Shown: piece by piece, positions 42,953-52,083 of the stretch | How positions within the stretch are numbered: position 1 is the stretch's first letter | Layout: the number at the start of each line of letters is the position of its first letter | Assembly: GCF_001270745.1 (NCBI RefSeq) | Contig: NZ_KQ434755.1 | Span: 62,001 to 126,000 of the forward strand | Length of the DNA: 64,000 bases | Origin: Jiangella muralis | GTDB lineage: Bacteria > Actinomycetota > Actinomycetes > Jiangellales > Jiangellaceae | Reading direction: 5' to 3' | Translations under genes and position numbers: made by a program | The notes under the pieces: generated by a model | What the model was told of the DNA's origin: nothing | The model's database searches: none | What the model saw: the letters and a program-made list of their open reading frames with translations, nothing else

Positions 42953-44353
42953 TCAGATCATGGGGACCCGGCCACGCCACGGGCGCGCCCGTTCCAGTTG
43001 CCCGGCGAGTGAGAGAACGACGTCGTCGCGTTGTGGTCCTCCGATGAGCTGGGCGCCGAGCGGCGTCGGCACGGCGTCGATCACGGGGATCGAGATGGCG
43101 GGCAGACCGAGCAGGTTGGCCGGAAATGTCATGGCAGCCAGGGCTTCGACGCGATGCAGGCCCTTGATCGGATCCTCGCCGGGCGCCGTGCCGACCTCGC
43201 CCACGCGGGGCGCCGGGATCGCGCTGGTGGGCGTCAGCACCACGTCGACATCTCGCCACAGGGCGTACATCGGGATCGACTGGGCGACCAGCGAGTCCAG
43301 TGCCGAGACATAGGCGAGCGTGTCGGTCTGCAGTGCTCGTTGTCGGAGATAGGCGTTGAGCGGATCGAGGCTGTCCTCGTCCTCGATCGTGTAGCCCGCG
43401 GAGATGCAGCTCCAATAGGTCTCGAACGGCTCCTGCAGACGGGCCGGATCGAGACCCGGGATGTCCCGGCGCACGAGGTCGTGCCCAAGATCGGCGAGAA
43501 GGTCGGCCACCGCCTCGACGACCCGGGAGGCTTCGGGGTCGACCTCCACCGGGAGCGCCGGCATGGTGCTCACCGCTACCCGCAGGGGCGGCGGATCGGT
43601 TCGGGCTGCTTCGAGGAAGGACCTCGACCGCTCCGGCGGCCGGTACCAGTGGGGAAGTTCCGCCGCGGCAAGGGCGTCGAGAGCGGCCGCCGTGTCCTCG
43701 ACCGTCCGGGTCAGCACGCCCTCGGACGCCCACCCCACACCGTTGCTCGGGACCCGGCCGCGGCTGGCCTTCATCCCCACCAGACCGCAGTAGCTGGCAG
43801 GTTCCCTGATCGACCCCGCCCCATCCGAGCCGTGGGCGACGGTCAGGATGCCGGAGGCCACGGCCACCGCCGCTCCACCGCTGGACCCGCCGCTGATCCG
43901 CTCGGCGTTCCACGGGTTGATCGCCACGCCGTGGAGAGGTGACTCGGTCACGGCCGAGACCCCGAACTCGGCCGAGACGGTTGCGCCGATCGACACCAGC
44001 CCGGCGTCACGCAACGCTCTGATGGCCGGAGAGTCCGCGTCCATCACCGGATGCTTGATGGCGGCAGACGAACTGCACAGCGGTTTGCCGCGCTCTGAAT
44101 GGAGATCCTTCATCGCCGTCGGCACGCCGGCCAGCGGCCCTGGCATCGCGGCGCCCTGAGCGACCCGCTGATCGAGCTCTGCCGCAACTTCGAGCGCCTC
44201 GTCGTGGTCGACCCGGCAGAAGGCATGGGTCAGGGGATCGAGGCGCCGCGCCGCTTCCAAGGCCGAAGTGACGAGCTCGGCGGCGCTGACATCTCCTGCG
44301 CTGACGCGTGCGCCGAGTTCCAGAGCGGTGGGCCAAGCGCTGGGCGTCGTCAC
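42953..44353 (-). CDS. Amidase signature family enzyme
   Basis: A 466-residue amidase. The Ser-cis-Ser-Lys triad is visible as Lys82 (AMKDL), the cis Ser157 (ISGGSSGGA) and the nucleophile Ser181 (DGAGSIREP). The GMKASRGRVP block follows as in most family members. The family hydrolyses amides, including amino acid amides, peptide C-terminal amides and aryl amides. GTG at 44353 is chosen because the usual N-terminal helix follows at once; it has no ribosome site, and a TACCGT element lies six bases upstream, so the mRNA is probably leaderless. It diverges from the oligopeptidase-B-like gene over a shared palindrome. It is likely to open the substrate imported by the transporter of this locus. 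Confidence 0.9.
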   Translation of the reverse strand: MTTPSAWPTALELGARVSAGDVSAAELVTSALEAARRLDPLTHAFCRVDHDEALEVAAELDQRVAQGAAMPGPLAGVPTAMKDLHSERGKPLCSSSAAIKHPVMDADSPAIRALRDAGLVSIGATVSAEFGVSAVTESPLHGVAINPWNAERISGGSSGGAAVAVASGILTVAHGSDGAGSIREPASYCGLVGMKASRGRVPSNGVGWASEGVLTRTVEDTAAALDALAAAELPHWYRPPERSRSFLEAARTDPPPLRVAVSTMPALPVEVDPEASRVVEAVADLLADLGHDLVRRDIPGLDPARLQEPFETYWSCISAGYTIEDEDSLDPLNAYLRQRALQTDTLAYVSALDSLVAQSIPMYALWRDVDVVLTPTSAIPAPRVGEVGTAPGEDPIKGLHRVEALAAMTFPANLLGLPAISIPVIDAVPTPLGAQLIGGPQRDDVVLSLAGQLERARPWRGRVPMI

Positions 44354-44359
44354 TCGCAG

Positions 44360-44389
44360 ACGGTAGCATTTTTTGTCGATCGATTGACA
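44360..44389 (-). promoter_or_regulatory. Candidate promoter of the amidase gene
   Basis: On the minus strand, TACCGT (44360-44365) lies six bases before the amidase GTG, with TTGTCA (44384-44389) 19 bases further upstream inside the palindrome. The spacing is a little long, but the -10 position would make a leaderless mRNA, which fits the absence of a ribosome site. Confidence 0.4.
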
Positions 44390-44391
44390 AA
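44372..44391. promoter_or_regulatory. Operator-like palindrome between amidase and S9 peptidase genes
   Basis: TTTGTCGATCGATTGACAAA is a 20-base palindrome with a single mismatched pair (positions 44378 and 44385). It covers the -35 elements of both divergent promoters. A related sequence is present at 54563-54584 in the other divergent region of this locus. The TetR encoded at 55725 is the likely binder. Confidence 0.6.
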
Positions 44392-44413
44392 CTTTCGGTG
44401 CCGTTGCGACACT
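44384..44413 (+). promoter_or_regulatory. Promoter of the oligopeptidase-B-like gene
   Basis: TTGACA (44384-44389), a perfect -35, and GACACT (44408-44413) are spaced by 18 bases. The start of transcription would fall at or next to the GTG at 44420, so a leaderless mRNA is predicted; no ribosome site is seen before that GTG. Confidence 0.55.
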
Positions 44414-44419
44414 CCGCTG

Positions 44420-46471
44420 GTGAGCGATCCACCGGTTCCCCGGCCGCTGCGCCGGCCGCGAGTCGTCACGCGTCACGGCGAGGTGTTCGTCGATCCGTAC
44501 GCATGGCTGGCCGACCGGTCGTCGGGAGCGGTTCTCGAGCATCTCGCCAGCGAACGTGCGTATTACGACGCGCGTCTCACGACATCGGCCGCGGAACGGG
44601 CGGCGCTGTTGACCGCGATGCACGAAGGACTGCCGAAGCGGGTCGCGCGGCCCGTGGGCTGGTGGGGTGCCGACGAGCTGTGGCATCGCTGGGACCGGGG
44701 CGACGAGTTCGGGCGAATCGTCGCCGGTCGGAGCGAACGGGTGGTGCTCGACCTCGATGCGATCGCCGACGGCCACGGCCACGTCGCCCTGGGCACGTTC
44801 GAGATCAGCCCGGACGGTCGCTGGCTCGCCTGGTCGATCGACCGTCGTGGCGACGAGGGGTTCCGTCTGACCTTCCGTGATCTCGTGACCGGGACGGATC
44901 ACGACGTGGTCGATCGGGCCACGGCGCCCGGTGGGGCCTGGGATGCAGCCTCGGAGAGCTTCCACTACGTCACCATGGACGCGGCGGCCAGGCCGTTCCA
45001 GGTGTGGCGTCACCGACTCGGGGCCGGCGATGACGAGCACGTCCTGACGGAGAACGATGAGCGTTTCCGCATCACCACGCGACGCGCTCGGGATGGGACG
45101 GCCGTTCTGATCGAGAGCCACTCGCGCGACACCGGAGAGTGCTGGCACGTCGCTGCCGAGCCGCCCGCCGCGCGGAGCATCGGGGGGCGCCACCACGGGG
45201 TGGACTACACGGCAGAGTCGTGGACGCGTGCTGGCGTACCTGGATTCGCCCTCGTCACCGACTGGCGGGCCCGCGAGTTCCGTCTGATGTGGACACCGAT
45301 GAGCGACGGCGCTGCCGCACCCCCGACCTGGGTCGAGGTGCGGCCGGAAGAGCCGGGAACCCGCCTGTACTCGGTTCACCCGTTTGCCGGGCACCTTGTG
45401 CTCGACGAGCGCTCCGGCGGCCGGCGTCGGCTGACGGTGGCCCGTGACGCTGCTCCGGCCGTCGCGACGCAGGTCATCACGAGCCGCCATCCTGCCGGCA
45501 CGGTGTGCCTGGATCCGAAGACTCCGTGGTCGAGCGACCAGCTGTGGGTCCGCGACGAGTCACGCGTCGACCCGGCCGAGTGGCGGCGGATCGCGCTGAC
45601 CGCCTCGGAGCCGATCGCTCCGGGGCCGCCGGCTGTCGCCGCTCCGGTCCACGCGTACGTGTCGCGCCGCCTCCGGGTCGGGAGCCCGTCCGTCCCGGTC
45701 ACGGTGATCGCGCACTCGAGCACACCCATGGACGGCACCGCACCGGCGCTGATCTACGTCTACGGGGCGTACGAGCTGGTTTTCGAGCCGCACTACGACC
45801 CGGCCTTGTCCGCGCTCCTGGATACCGGGATCGTGTTCGTCCACGCGCACGTCCGGGGAGGCGGCGAGCAAGGTCGCGCCGGCTGGCTCGACGGACGGCT
45901 CGGCCTCAAGACGAACACGTTCGACGATGTCCTGGCGGTGGCTGACGCGATCAGCGACGGATCCGCCGCACCCGCCGTTCACGTGGACGGATCTCGTCTC
46001 GTGCTTCGTGGCATGAGCGCGGGTGGGCTGGCGGTAGCTGCTGCCATGAGCCGGCGACCAGGCCGGTGGCGCGGGGTCATCGCCGAGGTGCCGTTCGTCG
46101 ACGTCCTCAATAGCATGAGCGACCCCACCATTCCGCTCATCGTCAACGAGTACGACGAGTGGGGTGATCCGTCGGACCCGGAACAGTGGGCGTGGATGCG
46201 GACCTACTCGCCGTACGAGAATCTGCCGCCCGCCGGTGATCGACCGGACGTGCTGGTGACCGGAAGTCTGCATGACGCCCGCGTCCCGGTGCACGAGCCG
46301 GCCAAGTGGGTGGCGGCATTGCGCGACAGTGCCCCGGAGTGGGGCAGCCGCTGCCTGTTCCGCTGTGAGCTGCAGGCGGCTTCCCACAGCCGTCCCACCG
46401 GCCTCCGGTCGCGGCTCGAGTACGAGGCCGAGCTGGCAGCATGGGTCGTGAACCTGGTCGGGCGCAGGTGA
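44420..46471 (+). CDS. S9 peptidase, oligopeptidase B/PtrB-like
   Basis: A 683-residue S9A-type peptidase. The N-terminal RPRVVTRHGEVFVDPYAWL is the classic start of oligopeptidase B. A beta-propeller follows to about residue 430. The catalytic domain has VYGAYE, HVRGGGEQG and the triad Ser533 (GMSAGG), Asp619 (LHDARVP) and His656 (ASHSRPTG). Oligopeptidase B usually cleaves after Arg or Lys, but the acidic residues that set this in known enzymes cannot be placed confidently here. The start is the GTG predicted to begin a leaderless mRNA. The following M20 gene overlaps the stop by one base. It is predicted to be cytosolic. Confidence 0.9.
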   Translation: MSDPPVPRPLRRPRVVTRHGEVFVDPYAWLADRSSGAVLEHLASERAYYDARLTTSAAERAALLTAMHEGLPKRVARPVGWWGADELWHRWDRGDEFGRIVAGRSERVVLDLDAIADGHGHVALGTFEISPDGRWLAWSIDRRGDEGFRLTFRDLVTGTDHDVVDRATAPGGAWDAASESFHYVTMDAAARPFQVWRHRLGAGDDEHVLTENDERFRITTRRARDGTAVLIESHSRDTGECWHVAAEPPAARSIGGRHHGVDYTAESWTRAGVPGFALVTDWRAREFRLMWTPMSDGAAAPPTWVEVRPEEPGTRLYSVHPFAGHLVLDERSGGRRRLTVARDAAPAVATQVITSRHPAGTVCLDPKTPWSSDQLWVRDESRVDPAEWRRIALTASEPIAPGPPAVAAPVHAYVSRRLRVGSPSVPVTVIAHSSTPMDGTAPALIYVYGAYELVFEPHYDPALSALLDTGIVFVHAHVRGGGEQGRAGWLDGRLGLKTNTFDDVLAVADAISDGSAAPAVHVDGSRLVLRGMSAGGLAVAAAMSRRPGRWRGVIAEVPFVDVLNSMSDPTIPLIVNEYDEWGDPSDPEQWAWMRTYSPYENLPPAGDRPDVLVTGSLHDARVPVHEPAKWVAALRDSAPEWGSRCLFRCELQAASHSRPTGLRSRLEYEAELAAWVVNLVGRR

Positions 46472-47730
46472 TGGTCACCGCTGCCGCGCTGCCGGGCCCA
46501 GCGGACGTCATCGAGCTGGCACGTGACCTGATCCGGCTCGACACGAGTCGTGCGAACGAGACCGCCGCCGCCGAGCTGCTGAGCGACTACCTCGGTTCCC
46601 ACGGCGTCAGCTGCGAGCTGGTCGCCCGCGACCCGGCCCGGGCGAACCTGGTCGCCCACCTTGCCGGCGGCGACGGCGACTCGCTGGCGTTCGTGGGGCA
46701 CACGGATGTCGTTCCGGCGAGCCCGGAAGGCTGGACGTACCCACCGTTCGAGGCGGTGGTGGACCCCGACGGCTTTCTCCACGGACGGGGCGCACTCGAC
46801 ATGCTGGGCGAGCTCGCCGCCCGGGCGGTGGCCATGGCGGCCATCGCAAGGTCGGGTACCGAGCTGTCGGGCGACCTGTGGCTGCTGGCCGTGGCGGACG
46901 AGGAGGACGGCTCCGCCGACGTCGGCATGCGCTGGCTGCTCGAGACTCGTCCCGATGTCCGGCCCACGTACTCGGTCAACGAGGGCGGCGGCGAGCGGCA
47001 CGTCGACCGCGCCGGCCGGACCGTCGCGCTCCTCGACATCGGCGAGAAGGGATCGTTCCCCGTGCGGATCACCGCTCGGGGGGAGGCCGGTCATGCGTCC
47101 ATGCCGACGCTGGGCCGGAACGCGGTGACGATGCTCGCCCGGTTGGTGCAGAGGCTCGGCGACCACACGCCCGAGCCGTCGGCGCCGTCGCCCCTGGTCG
47201 ACCTGGCGCCGTCGAGCCCGATTCTCGCGCACCGCGCCAGGGCTCTTGCGGGCAGCACCCTGGCGCCGACGAGGCTCCGCGGTTCGGCCGCCATCAACGT
47301 GATGCCGGCGCGAGCCAGTGTCGATGTCGACTGCCGGGTCCTGCCGGGAACGACCGGGGCGCAACTCCTCGCGGAGCTGGACGCGGTCCTGGGCGACGAC
47401 CTGCCGTGGGACGTCGAGGCGCTCACGCCGTGGGTGCCGGGCAGCAGCTCGCCTCCGGGAGGCCGTTTCGTCGAGGCGGTCCGGCGTTCCCTCGTCGAGT
47501 GCGGCGATCCCGTCGACGTTCTGCCCACGCTGATCACCGGATTCTCGGACTCGGTTCACCTACGCCAGGTGGGCACGCACGCCTACGGCTTCACGATCCT
47601 TCGCCACACGTCCGCGGAGCGGGTGCTCACGGGGCTCCACAATGTGGACGAGTCGATCCATACCGCCGATCTCCTCGAAGCCAGCCGATGGCACCAGAGC
47701 CTGGCTCGTCACCTGTTGGTACCGGCCTGA
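46471..47730 (+). CDS. M20 family metallohydrolase (ArgE/DapE/CPG2-like)
   Basis: A 419-residue M20 peptidase/deacylase. Metal ligands are visible in order: His of FVGHTDVVP, Asp of GRGALDMLG, Glu-Glu of ADEEDGS, a later Glu in VNEGGG and the C-terminal His in HNVDESI. The dimerisation domain begins at ARGEAGHASMP. The family removes N-acyl groups or cleaves dipeptides. ATG at 46471 shares a base with the upstream stop (TGATG), so it is coupled to the S9 gene. Its 3' end overlaps the convergent DJ-1-like gene by 22 bases. It probably completes the hydrolysis started by the S9 peptidase and the amidase. Confidence 0.9.
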   Translation: MVTAAALPGPADVIELARDLIRLDTSRANETAAAELLSDYLGSHGVSCELVARDPARANLVAHLAGGDGDSLAFVGHTDVVPASPEGWTYPPFEAVVDPDGFLHGRGALDMLGELAARAVAMAAIARSGTELSGDLWLLAVADEEDGSADVGMRWLLETRPDVRPTYSVNEGGGERHVDRAGRTVALLDIGEKGSFPVRITARGEAGHASMPTLGRNAVTMLARLVQRLGDHTPEPSAPSPLVDLAPSSPILAHRARALAGSTLAPTRLRGSAAINVMPARASVDVDCRVLPGTTGAQLLAELDAVLGDDLPWDVEALTPWVPGSSSPPGGRFVEAVRRSLVECGDPVDVLPTLITGFSDSVHLRQVGTHAYGFTILRHTSAERVLTGLHNVDESIHTADLLEASRWHQSLARHLLVPA

Positions 47731-48383
47731 GCGACTCGCTCACCCCAGGGTGGGCCGTAGTGGGCCCGCATGACCTCGGTCAGGTGCTGAACCACGCCCT
47801 CGGGTGCGGTTCGCACGCTGCCCGCGTCGAACGGCGGCTGCGGGTCGTACTCGATGCTGAGTTGTGTCGCCATCGCGTACTCCTCGTCGACGAGCTGTGC
47901 GACAACCGTCAGCGCCATGTCGATGCCGGCGGAGACACCAGCACAGGTGATGACCTTGTCCGAGGACACCACCCGTTCGGACACCGGTTCGGCACCGAAG
48001 GCCCGGAGGCTCTCCAGCTCGTACCAATGGGTCGTGGCTCGCCGGCCCTCGAGGAGCCCGGCGTCGCCCAGGATGAGAGCCCCCGTGCAGACGGACGAGA
48101 CGACCCGGGAGTTCTCCGCACACGCACGCAGCCACTCGCGCAGATCCTCGCGGCCGAGCTGGTCGTGGGTCCTGCTCCCGCCTGCCACGACGACGACGTC
48201 GGGCGGCGCCGTGTCCGCCATGGCATCGCTCGGCAGCCGGAACGTCGGGTAGTCGGCGACCACGTCGCCGCCATCAGGTGAGATGAACGTGATTTCGGCC
48301 TGCGGGAGCCGGTTGAAGACCTCGAAGGGTCCGGTGGCGTCGAGTGCGGTGAATCCGGGGTAGATCAGGATCGCGACCTTCAC
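47709..48383 (-). CDS. DJ-1/PfpI family protein, isonitrile-hydratase-like
   Basis: A 224-residue DJ-1/PfpI protein. The N-terminus VAILIYPGFTALDATGPFEVF and the nucleophile elbow SSVCTGALILGDAG match isonitrile hydratase and related single-domain proteins, including the Asp in LDATGP. There is no AraC DNA-binding domain, so it is an enzyme rather than a regulator. Isonitrile hydratase converts isonitriles to N-formamides; other relatives have different or unknown reactions. GTG at 48383 follows TTGGAGG closely and overlaps the ATPase stop. It is the last gene of a minus-strand operon with an amidohydrolase and a peptide importer. Confidence 0.85.
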   Translation of the reverse strand: MKVAILIYPGFTALDATGPFEVFNRLPQAEITFISPDGGDVVADYPTFRLPSDAMADTAPPDVVVVAGGSRTHDQLGREDLREWLRACAENSRVVSSVCTGALILGDAGLLEGRRATTHWYELESLRAFGAEPVSERVVSSDKVITCAGVSAGIDMALTVVAQLVDEEYAMATQLSIEYDPQPPFDAGSVRTAPEGVVQHLTEVMRAHYGPPWGERVAQAGTNR

Positions 48384-49324
48384 GCTTCCTCCAAGGCAGT
48401 CGTCCAGGCGTGGTGACAGCGCACTTGGTGCGCGGGACCGACGAGCGCGGGCTGATCGGTGGCACATTCGTGCGTTGCCAAGGCGCATCTCGGCCGGAAC
48501 CGGCAACCGGTGGCCGCGGCGTCGTCGGCTCGCGCGTCGTCGTCGCGGAGCACCGGTCCCGTGGTCCGTCGCTCGACGCTGGGAACGGAGTCGATCAGGG
48601 CCCTGGTGTAGGGATGTCCCGGCTTCTCGAAGAGATCCGCGGTCGGTGCCTGCTCCACGACCTGGCCCCGGTACATCACGATCGTCCGGTGACACAGGTT
48701 TCGCACGACCGACAGGTCGTGCGAGATGAACAGGACGCCCGCGCCGAGCTCGGTGCTGATCATGCGCAGGAGGTCGAGTACGGCGCCCGCGGCGGAGACG
48801 TCCAGCGAGGACACGACCTCGTCCGCGATCACGACGTCCGGCTCGGCCGCGAGGGCGCGAGCGACGGCGACGCGCTGGCGTTGCCCGCCCGACAACTTCG
48901 CGGGCCGCTCGCCGGCCACCTCGGGCGGGAGTCCCACCTGGCGCAGCAGGTCCGCCACGGTTTCGTCGGCGATATCGCCGGCCCGCAGACCCGGAGAAGC
49001 CGCCCAGGCGAGGGTGCGCGCCACCGTCAGCCGTGGGTCCAGCGAGGTCCCGGGGTCCTGGAACACCATCTGGATGCGGCGGCGCTCGGCCGAGGACCGG
49101 CGAGGTCCCAGCCGGTGGCCGTCGAGGCTGATCACACCGGAACCCACGGGCACGGCGCCGACGATCGCACGCGCGATGCTGGTCTTGCCGCATCCGCTCT
49201 CGCCGACGAGCCCGACGATCTGGCCTCTGTCGACGCGGAACGTCACGTCGTCCACCGCGGGGACAGCGGCCCGTCGTTCCCTCCGGGAACCGTAGGTGAC
49301 GCTCAGCGAGTCAACCTCGAGCAT
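48380..49324 (-). CDS. Peptide ABC importer ATP-binding protein (DppF/OppF type)
   Basis: A 314-residue ATPase. Walker A is GESGCGKTS, the signature is LSGGQRQRVA, Walker B is VVIADEVVSSLD and the switch His is in FISHDLSV. Walker B has Val in place of the usual Pro (DEVV for DEPV). A C-terminal extension holds a Cys cluster (GCRFRPRCALATHEC) of the oligo_HPY type. The start codon overlaps the end of the partner ATPase gene by 14 bases. It belongs to the second peptide importer of the window. Confidence 0.92.
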   Translation of the reverse strand: MLEVDSLSVTYGSRRERRAAVPAVDDVTFRVDRGQIVGLVGESGCGKTSIARAIVGAVPVGSGVISLDGHRLGPRRSSAERRRIQMVFQDPGTSLDPRLTVARTLAWAASPGLRAGDIADETVADLLRQVGLPPEVAGERPAKLSGGQRQRVAVARALAAEPDVVIADEVVSSLDVSAAGAVLDLLRMISTELGAGVLFISHDLSVVRNLCHRTIVMYRGQVVEQAPTADLFEKPGHPYTRALIDSVPSVERRTTGPVLRDDDARADDAAATGCRFRPRCALATHECATDQPALVGPAHQVRCHHAWTTALEEA

Positions 49325-50291
49325 GGGTCCACTCCCGGCTCGGCGTGTCGTCTTCGTGCACGCAGTCGCTGCGGTGTTCGAGGCTGAGGCCGTCGAGCCC
49401 GACGAGTGGGAGGTCGCAGCCCGCGTCGTGGTGCGGGCAGCGGCTGGCGAATCGGCACCCTTCGACGTACGCCGCCGGGGCCGGTGGCAGGCCCGGGATC
49501 GATCTGAACGCTCCACCGGGCGCGGCGTTCGCCGGCATCGACTCCAGCAGCATCCGCGTGTAGTGATGGCGTGGCCGATCGATGACGTCCTCGGTGGATC
49601 CGGTCTCCACGATCCGGCCCGCGTACATCACCGCAACGCGGTCCGCGACCTGCCTGATCACACCCATGTCGTGGCTCACGAACACCATCGCGAGCTCTCG
49701 GGCGTCCATCCGTTCCCGGAGCAGGCGCAGGATCCGGGCCTGGGTGCTGACGTCCAGCGCGGTCGTCGGCTCGTCGCACAGGAGCACGGCCGGTGCCGTG
49801 GCGAGCGCGAGCGCGATGGCCGTCCGCTGCCGCAGTCCGCCGCTGAGCTGGTGGGGAAACGCGTTCATGTGGACCTCCGGGTGCGAGATCCCGACCTCGG
49901 ACAGCAGGAGCAGCGCCGCCTCCCGCGCGCTCCGGGCATCATGCCCAGCAGCACGGCGCAGGACACGCACGAGGTACGAGCCGACACGCATGGACGGGTT
50001 CAGGGACGTCGCAGAGTCTTGGAACACCATCGCGACTCCCGGAGGCGGTGTGCCGTCTCCCAGCACCTCTCGCCCCGCCACGCGCAGCGCCGACAGGTCG
50101 CGCTCCACTCCCAGGGGCACCAGGCCCATCACACTCCGCAGGGTCAGCGACTTCCCACACCCCGACTCACCGACGATGCCCAGGCAGCGGCCCGCCTCGA
50201 TGCCCAAGGTGATGCCGTCGACCAGTACGACCTGCCCGTCCTCGTGCGACAGCCGGACAGTGAGTTCGGACACCTCCAGACCCGTGGTCAT
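49311..50291 (-). CDS. Peptide ABC importer ATP-binding protein (DppD/OppD type)
   Basis: A 326-residue ATPase. Walker A is GESGCGKSL, the signature is LSGGLRQRTA, Walker B is VLLCDEPTTALD and the switch His is in FVSHDMGV. The C-terminal Cys cluster is GCRFASRCPHHDAGC. The ATG overlaps the permease stop. It pairs with the next ATPase to drive the importer. Confidence 0.93.
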   Translation of the reverse strand: MTTGLEVSELTVRLSHEDGQVVLVDGITLGIEAGRCLGIVGESGCGKSLTLRSVMGLVPLGVERDLSALRVAGREVLGDGTPPPGVAMVFQDSATSLNPSMRVGSYLVRVLRRAAGHDARSAREAALLLLSEVGISHPEVHMNAFPHQLSGGLRQRTAIALALATAPAVLLCDEPTTALDVSTQARILRLLRERMDARELAMVFVSHDMGVIRQVADRVAVMYAGRIVETGSTEDVIDRPRHHYTRMLLESMPANAAPGGAFRSIPGLPPAPAAYVEGCRFASRCPHHDAGCDLPLVGLDGLSLEHRSDCVHEDDTPSREWTHARG

Positions 50292-51139
50292 CGTCGCCTC
50301 TCTCTCATCGCGTCGCCGATGGACGCCATCGACAAGCCGAGGAGCACGAGCGCGACGCCCGGGAACAGGCCCAGCCAGAGGTTGGTCTGTATGTAGAGGC
50401 GCGCGTCGGCGATCATCGCGCCGAGCTCGGGGGTTTCCTGGGAGACACCGAGGCCGAAGAACGACAGGCCGGCGATGATCTGTAGTGCCATTCCCATGTC
50501 CGTGACGAAGTACGCCATGAGCTGGGCTCTGCTGTTGGGGATCACATGGCGGAAGAACACGAGCATCCTGGGTGTGCCCGACAGATACGCGGCGAGGACG
50601 TAATTGTCCTCCCGTACCCGGCGCACCTCGGTGCGAGCGATGCGGGCGTAGACGATCCAGCCCATGAGGGTGAACGCGATCAGCAGACTGCTCGCTCCGT
50701 TCCCGAGGACGGCGACGAGCGCCACGAGCAGCACGTACGCCGGCATTCCCTGGAACACGTCCAAGGCCCATCGCACCCCCGTGTCGAAGATCCCGCCCAC
50801 ATAAGCCGCGGCGCCGCCGATCAACCCCCCGAGGAGGAGCGGGATCCCGGCTGCTGGCACGACCAGCGCCAGGTCAGTGCGCAGGGCGTACATCATCCGG
50901 GACAGCACGTCGCGACCGAGCGGGTCCGTCCCGAACCAGTGCTCAACCGATGGTGCCTGGTTGATCGCCGTCAAGTTCTGTTCGCCCGGGGGGTACGGCG
51001 CCAGCCAGGGTGCGAGCAGCGCGGCGGCCACCGCTGCAGAGATGATCACGACGCCGAAGGGCCACAGACGCACCCTCCGGGACCTCTCACGCGAGCGATG
51101 GGTGAGCCTTGCTTCCGGGGCGACGAGGAGGCCGGCCAT
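50288..51139 (-). CDS. Peptide ABC importer permease (DppC type)
   Basis: A 283-residue permease with a basic N-terminus, a first hydrophobic helix, the DppC-type EHWFGTDPLGRDVLSRM block, an ATPase-contact loop near VRREDNYVLAAYLSGTP and the C-terminal FFGLGVSQETPELGAM. The ATG shares its first base with the end of the upstream stop (TGATG). Confidence 0.92.
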   Translation of the reverse strand: MAGLLVAPEARLTHRSRERSRRVRLWPFGVVIISAAVAAALLAPWLAPYPPGEQNLTAINQAPSVEHWFGTDPLGRDVLSRMMYALRTDLALVVPAAGIPLLLGGLIGGAAAYVGGIFDTGVRWALDVFQGMPAYVLLVALVAVLGNGASSLLIAFTLMGWIVYARIARTEVRRVREDNYVLAAYLSGTPRMLVFFRHVIPNSRAQLMAYFVTDMGMALQIIAGLSFFGLGVSQETPELGAMIADARLYIQTNLWLGLFPGVALVLLGLSMASIGDAMRERRR

Positions 51140-52083
51140 CAGTCCCACCGCGTCCGTGGATCGAGCACCGCGACGGCGACATCGCCGGCGGCGTTGACGA
51201 GGATGATCGCGGCTCCGAGGACGAGCGTGAGGCCCTGCACCACCGCGAAGTCGCGGCTGGCGGCTGCTTCGAGCAGCGCCGACCCGAGTCCCGGCAGCGC
51301 GAACACCTGCTCGACCACGACGGCGCCGAACAGGAGACTGCCGGCCTGCAGGGCGAGCAGCGTGACGGTGGGCGGCAGGGCGTTGCGCAGCAGGTGGTGC
51401 AGGAACAGCGACCATCCCGAGAATCTCAGGGATCGTGCCGTGGTGACGAAGTCAGACGCCAAGATGCCGCCGATGCTCGTGGCCACGCTGCGCGCGACCC
51501 ACGGGGCGGCGACCAGCCCGACGGTGAGACAAGGCAGGATCATGGAACGTATCCAGCCGGTCACCCCCGGCTCGAGACCCCCGACGGGGAGCACGCCCCA
51601 TCGGAGGCCTACCAGGATCGAGAGCATCAGGCCCAGCCAGAACGCGGGCACGTTGACCACGGCGATGAGCACAGCCGAAGCGGCGTCCGCATCCGCCCGT
51701 CCCCGTCTGAGCGCCAGGTACCAGCCGAGCGGGATACCGATCAGGAAGGTGGTCGCCACGGCCCCGATGGCGATCGACAACGTCACCGGCGCGCGCTGCA
51801 CGATGAGCTCGGCCACCGGTTGGTGGGTCCGGTTCGATACGCCGAGTTGACCCTGGGTCACGTCCTCGAGGAACGACGCGAACGCGACCGGGAGCGGTTC
51901 GTCGAAACCGAGGCGATCGCGCACCTCCTCGACCTGTGCCTCGGTTGCCCGGGGTCCCGCGATCGACCGCGCCGGGTCGCCCGGCAGGATCGCGCGCAGT
52001 GCGAACACGGTCAACAGCAGGAGGAGGAGTACAGGCAGAACCTGTGCCAGCCTCCGCAGCGCCAGTTGGGCTCGTCCCGACAT
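51139..52083 (-). CDS. Peptide ABC importer permease (DppB type)
   Basis: A 314-residue permease with LRAILPGDPARS near the N-terminus, VNVPAFWLGLMLSI and the contact loop GILASDFVTTARSLRFSG. The C-terminal VVVEQVFALPGLG is typical of DppB. The ATG overlaps the binding-protein stop (TGATG). It forms the channel with the DppC-type partner. Confidence 0.92.
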   Translation of the reverse strand: MSGRAQLALRRLAQVLPVLLLLLLTVFALRAILPGDPARSIAGPRATEAQVEEVRDRLGFDEPLPVAFASFLEDVTQGQLGVSNRTHQPVAELIVQRAPVTLSIAIGAVATTFLIGIPLGWYLALRRGRADADAASAVLIAVVNVPAFWLGLMLSILVGLRWGVLPVGGLEPGVTGWIRSMILPCLTVGLVAAPWVARSVATSIGGILASDFVTTARSLRFSGWSLFLHHLLRNALPPTVTLLALQAGSLLFGAVVVEQVFALPGLGSALLEAAASRDFAVVQGLTLVLGAAIILVNAAGDVAVAVLDPRTRWD

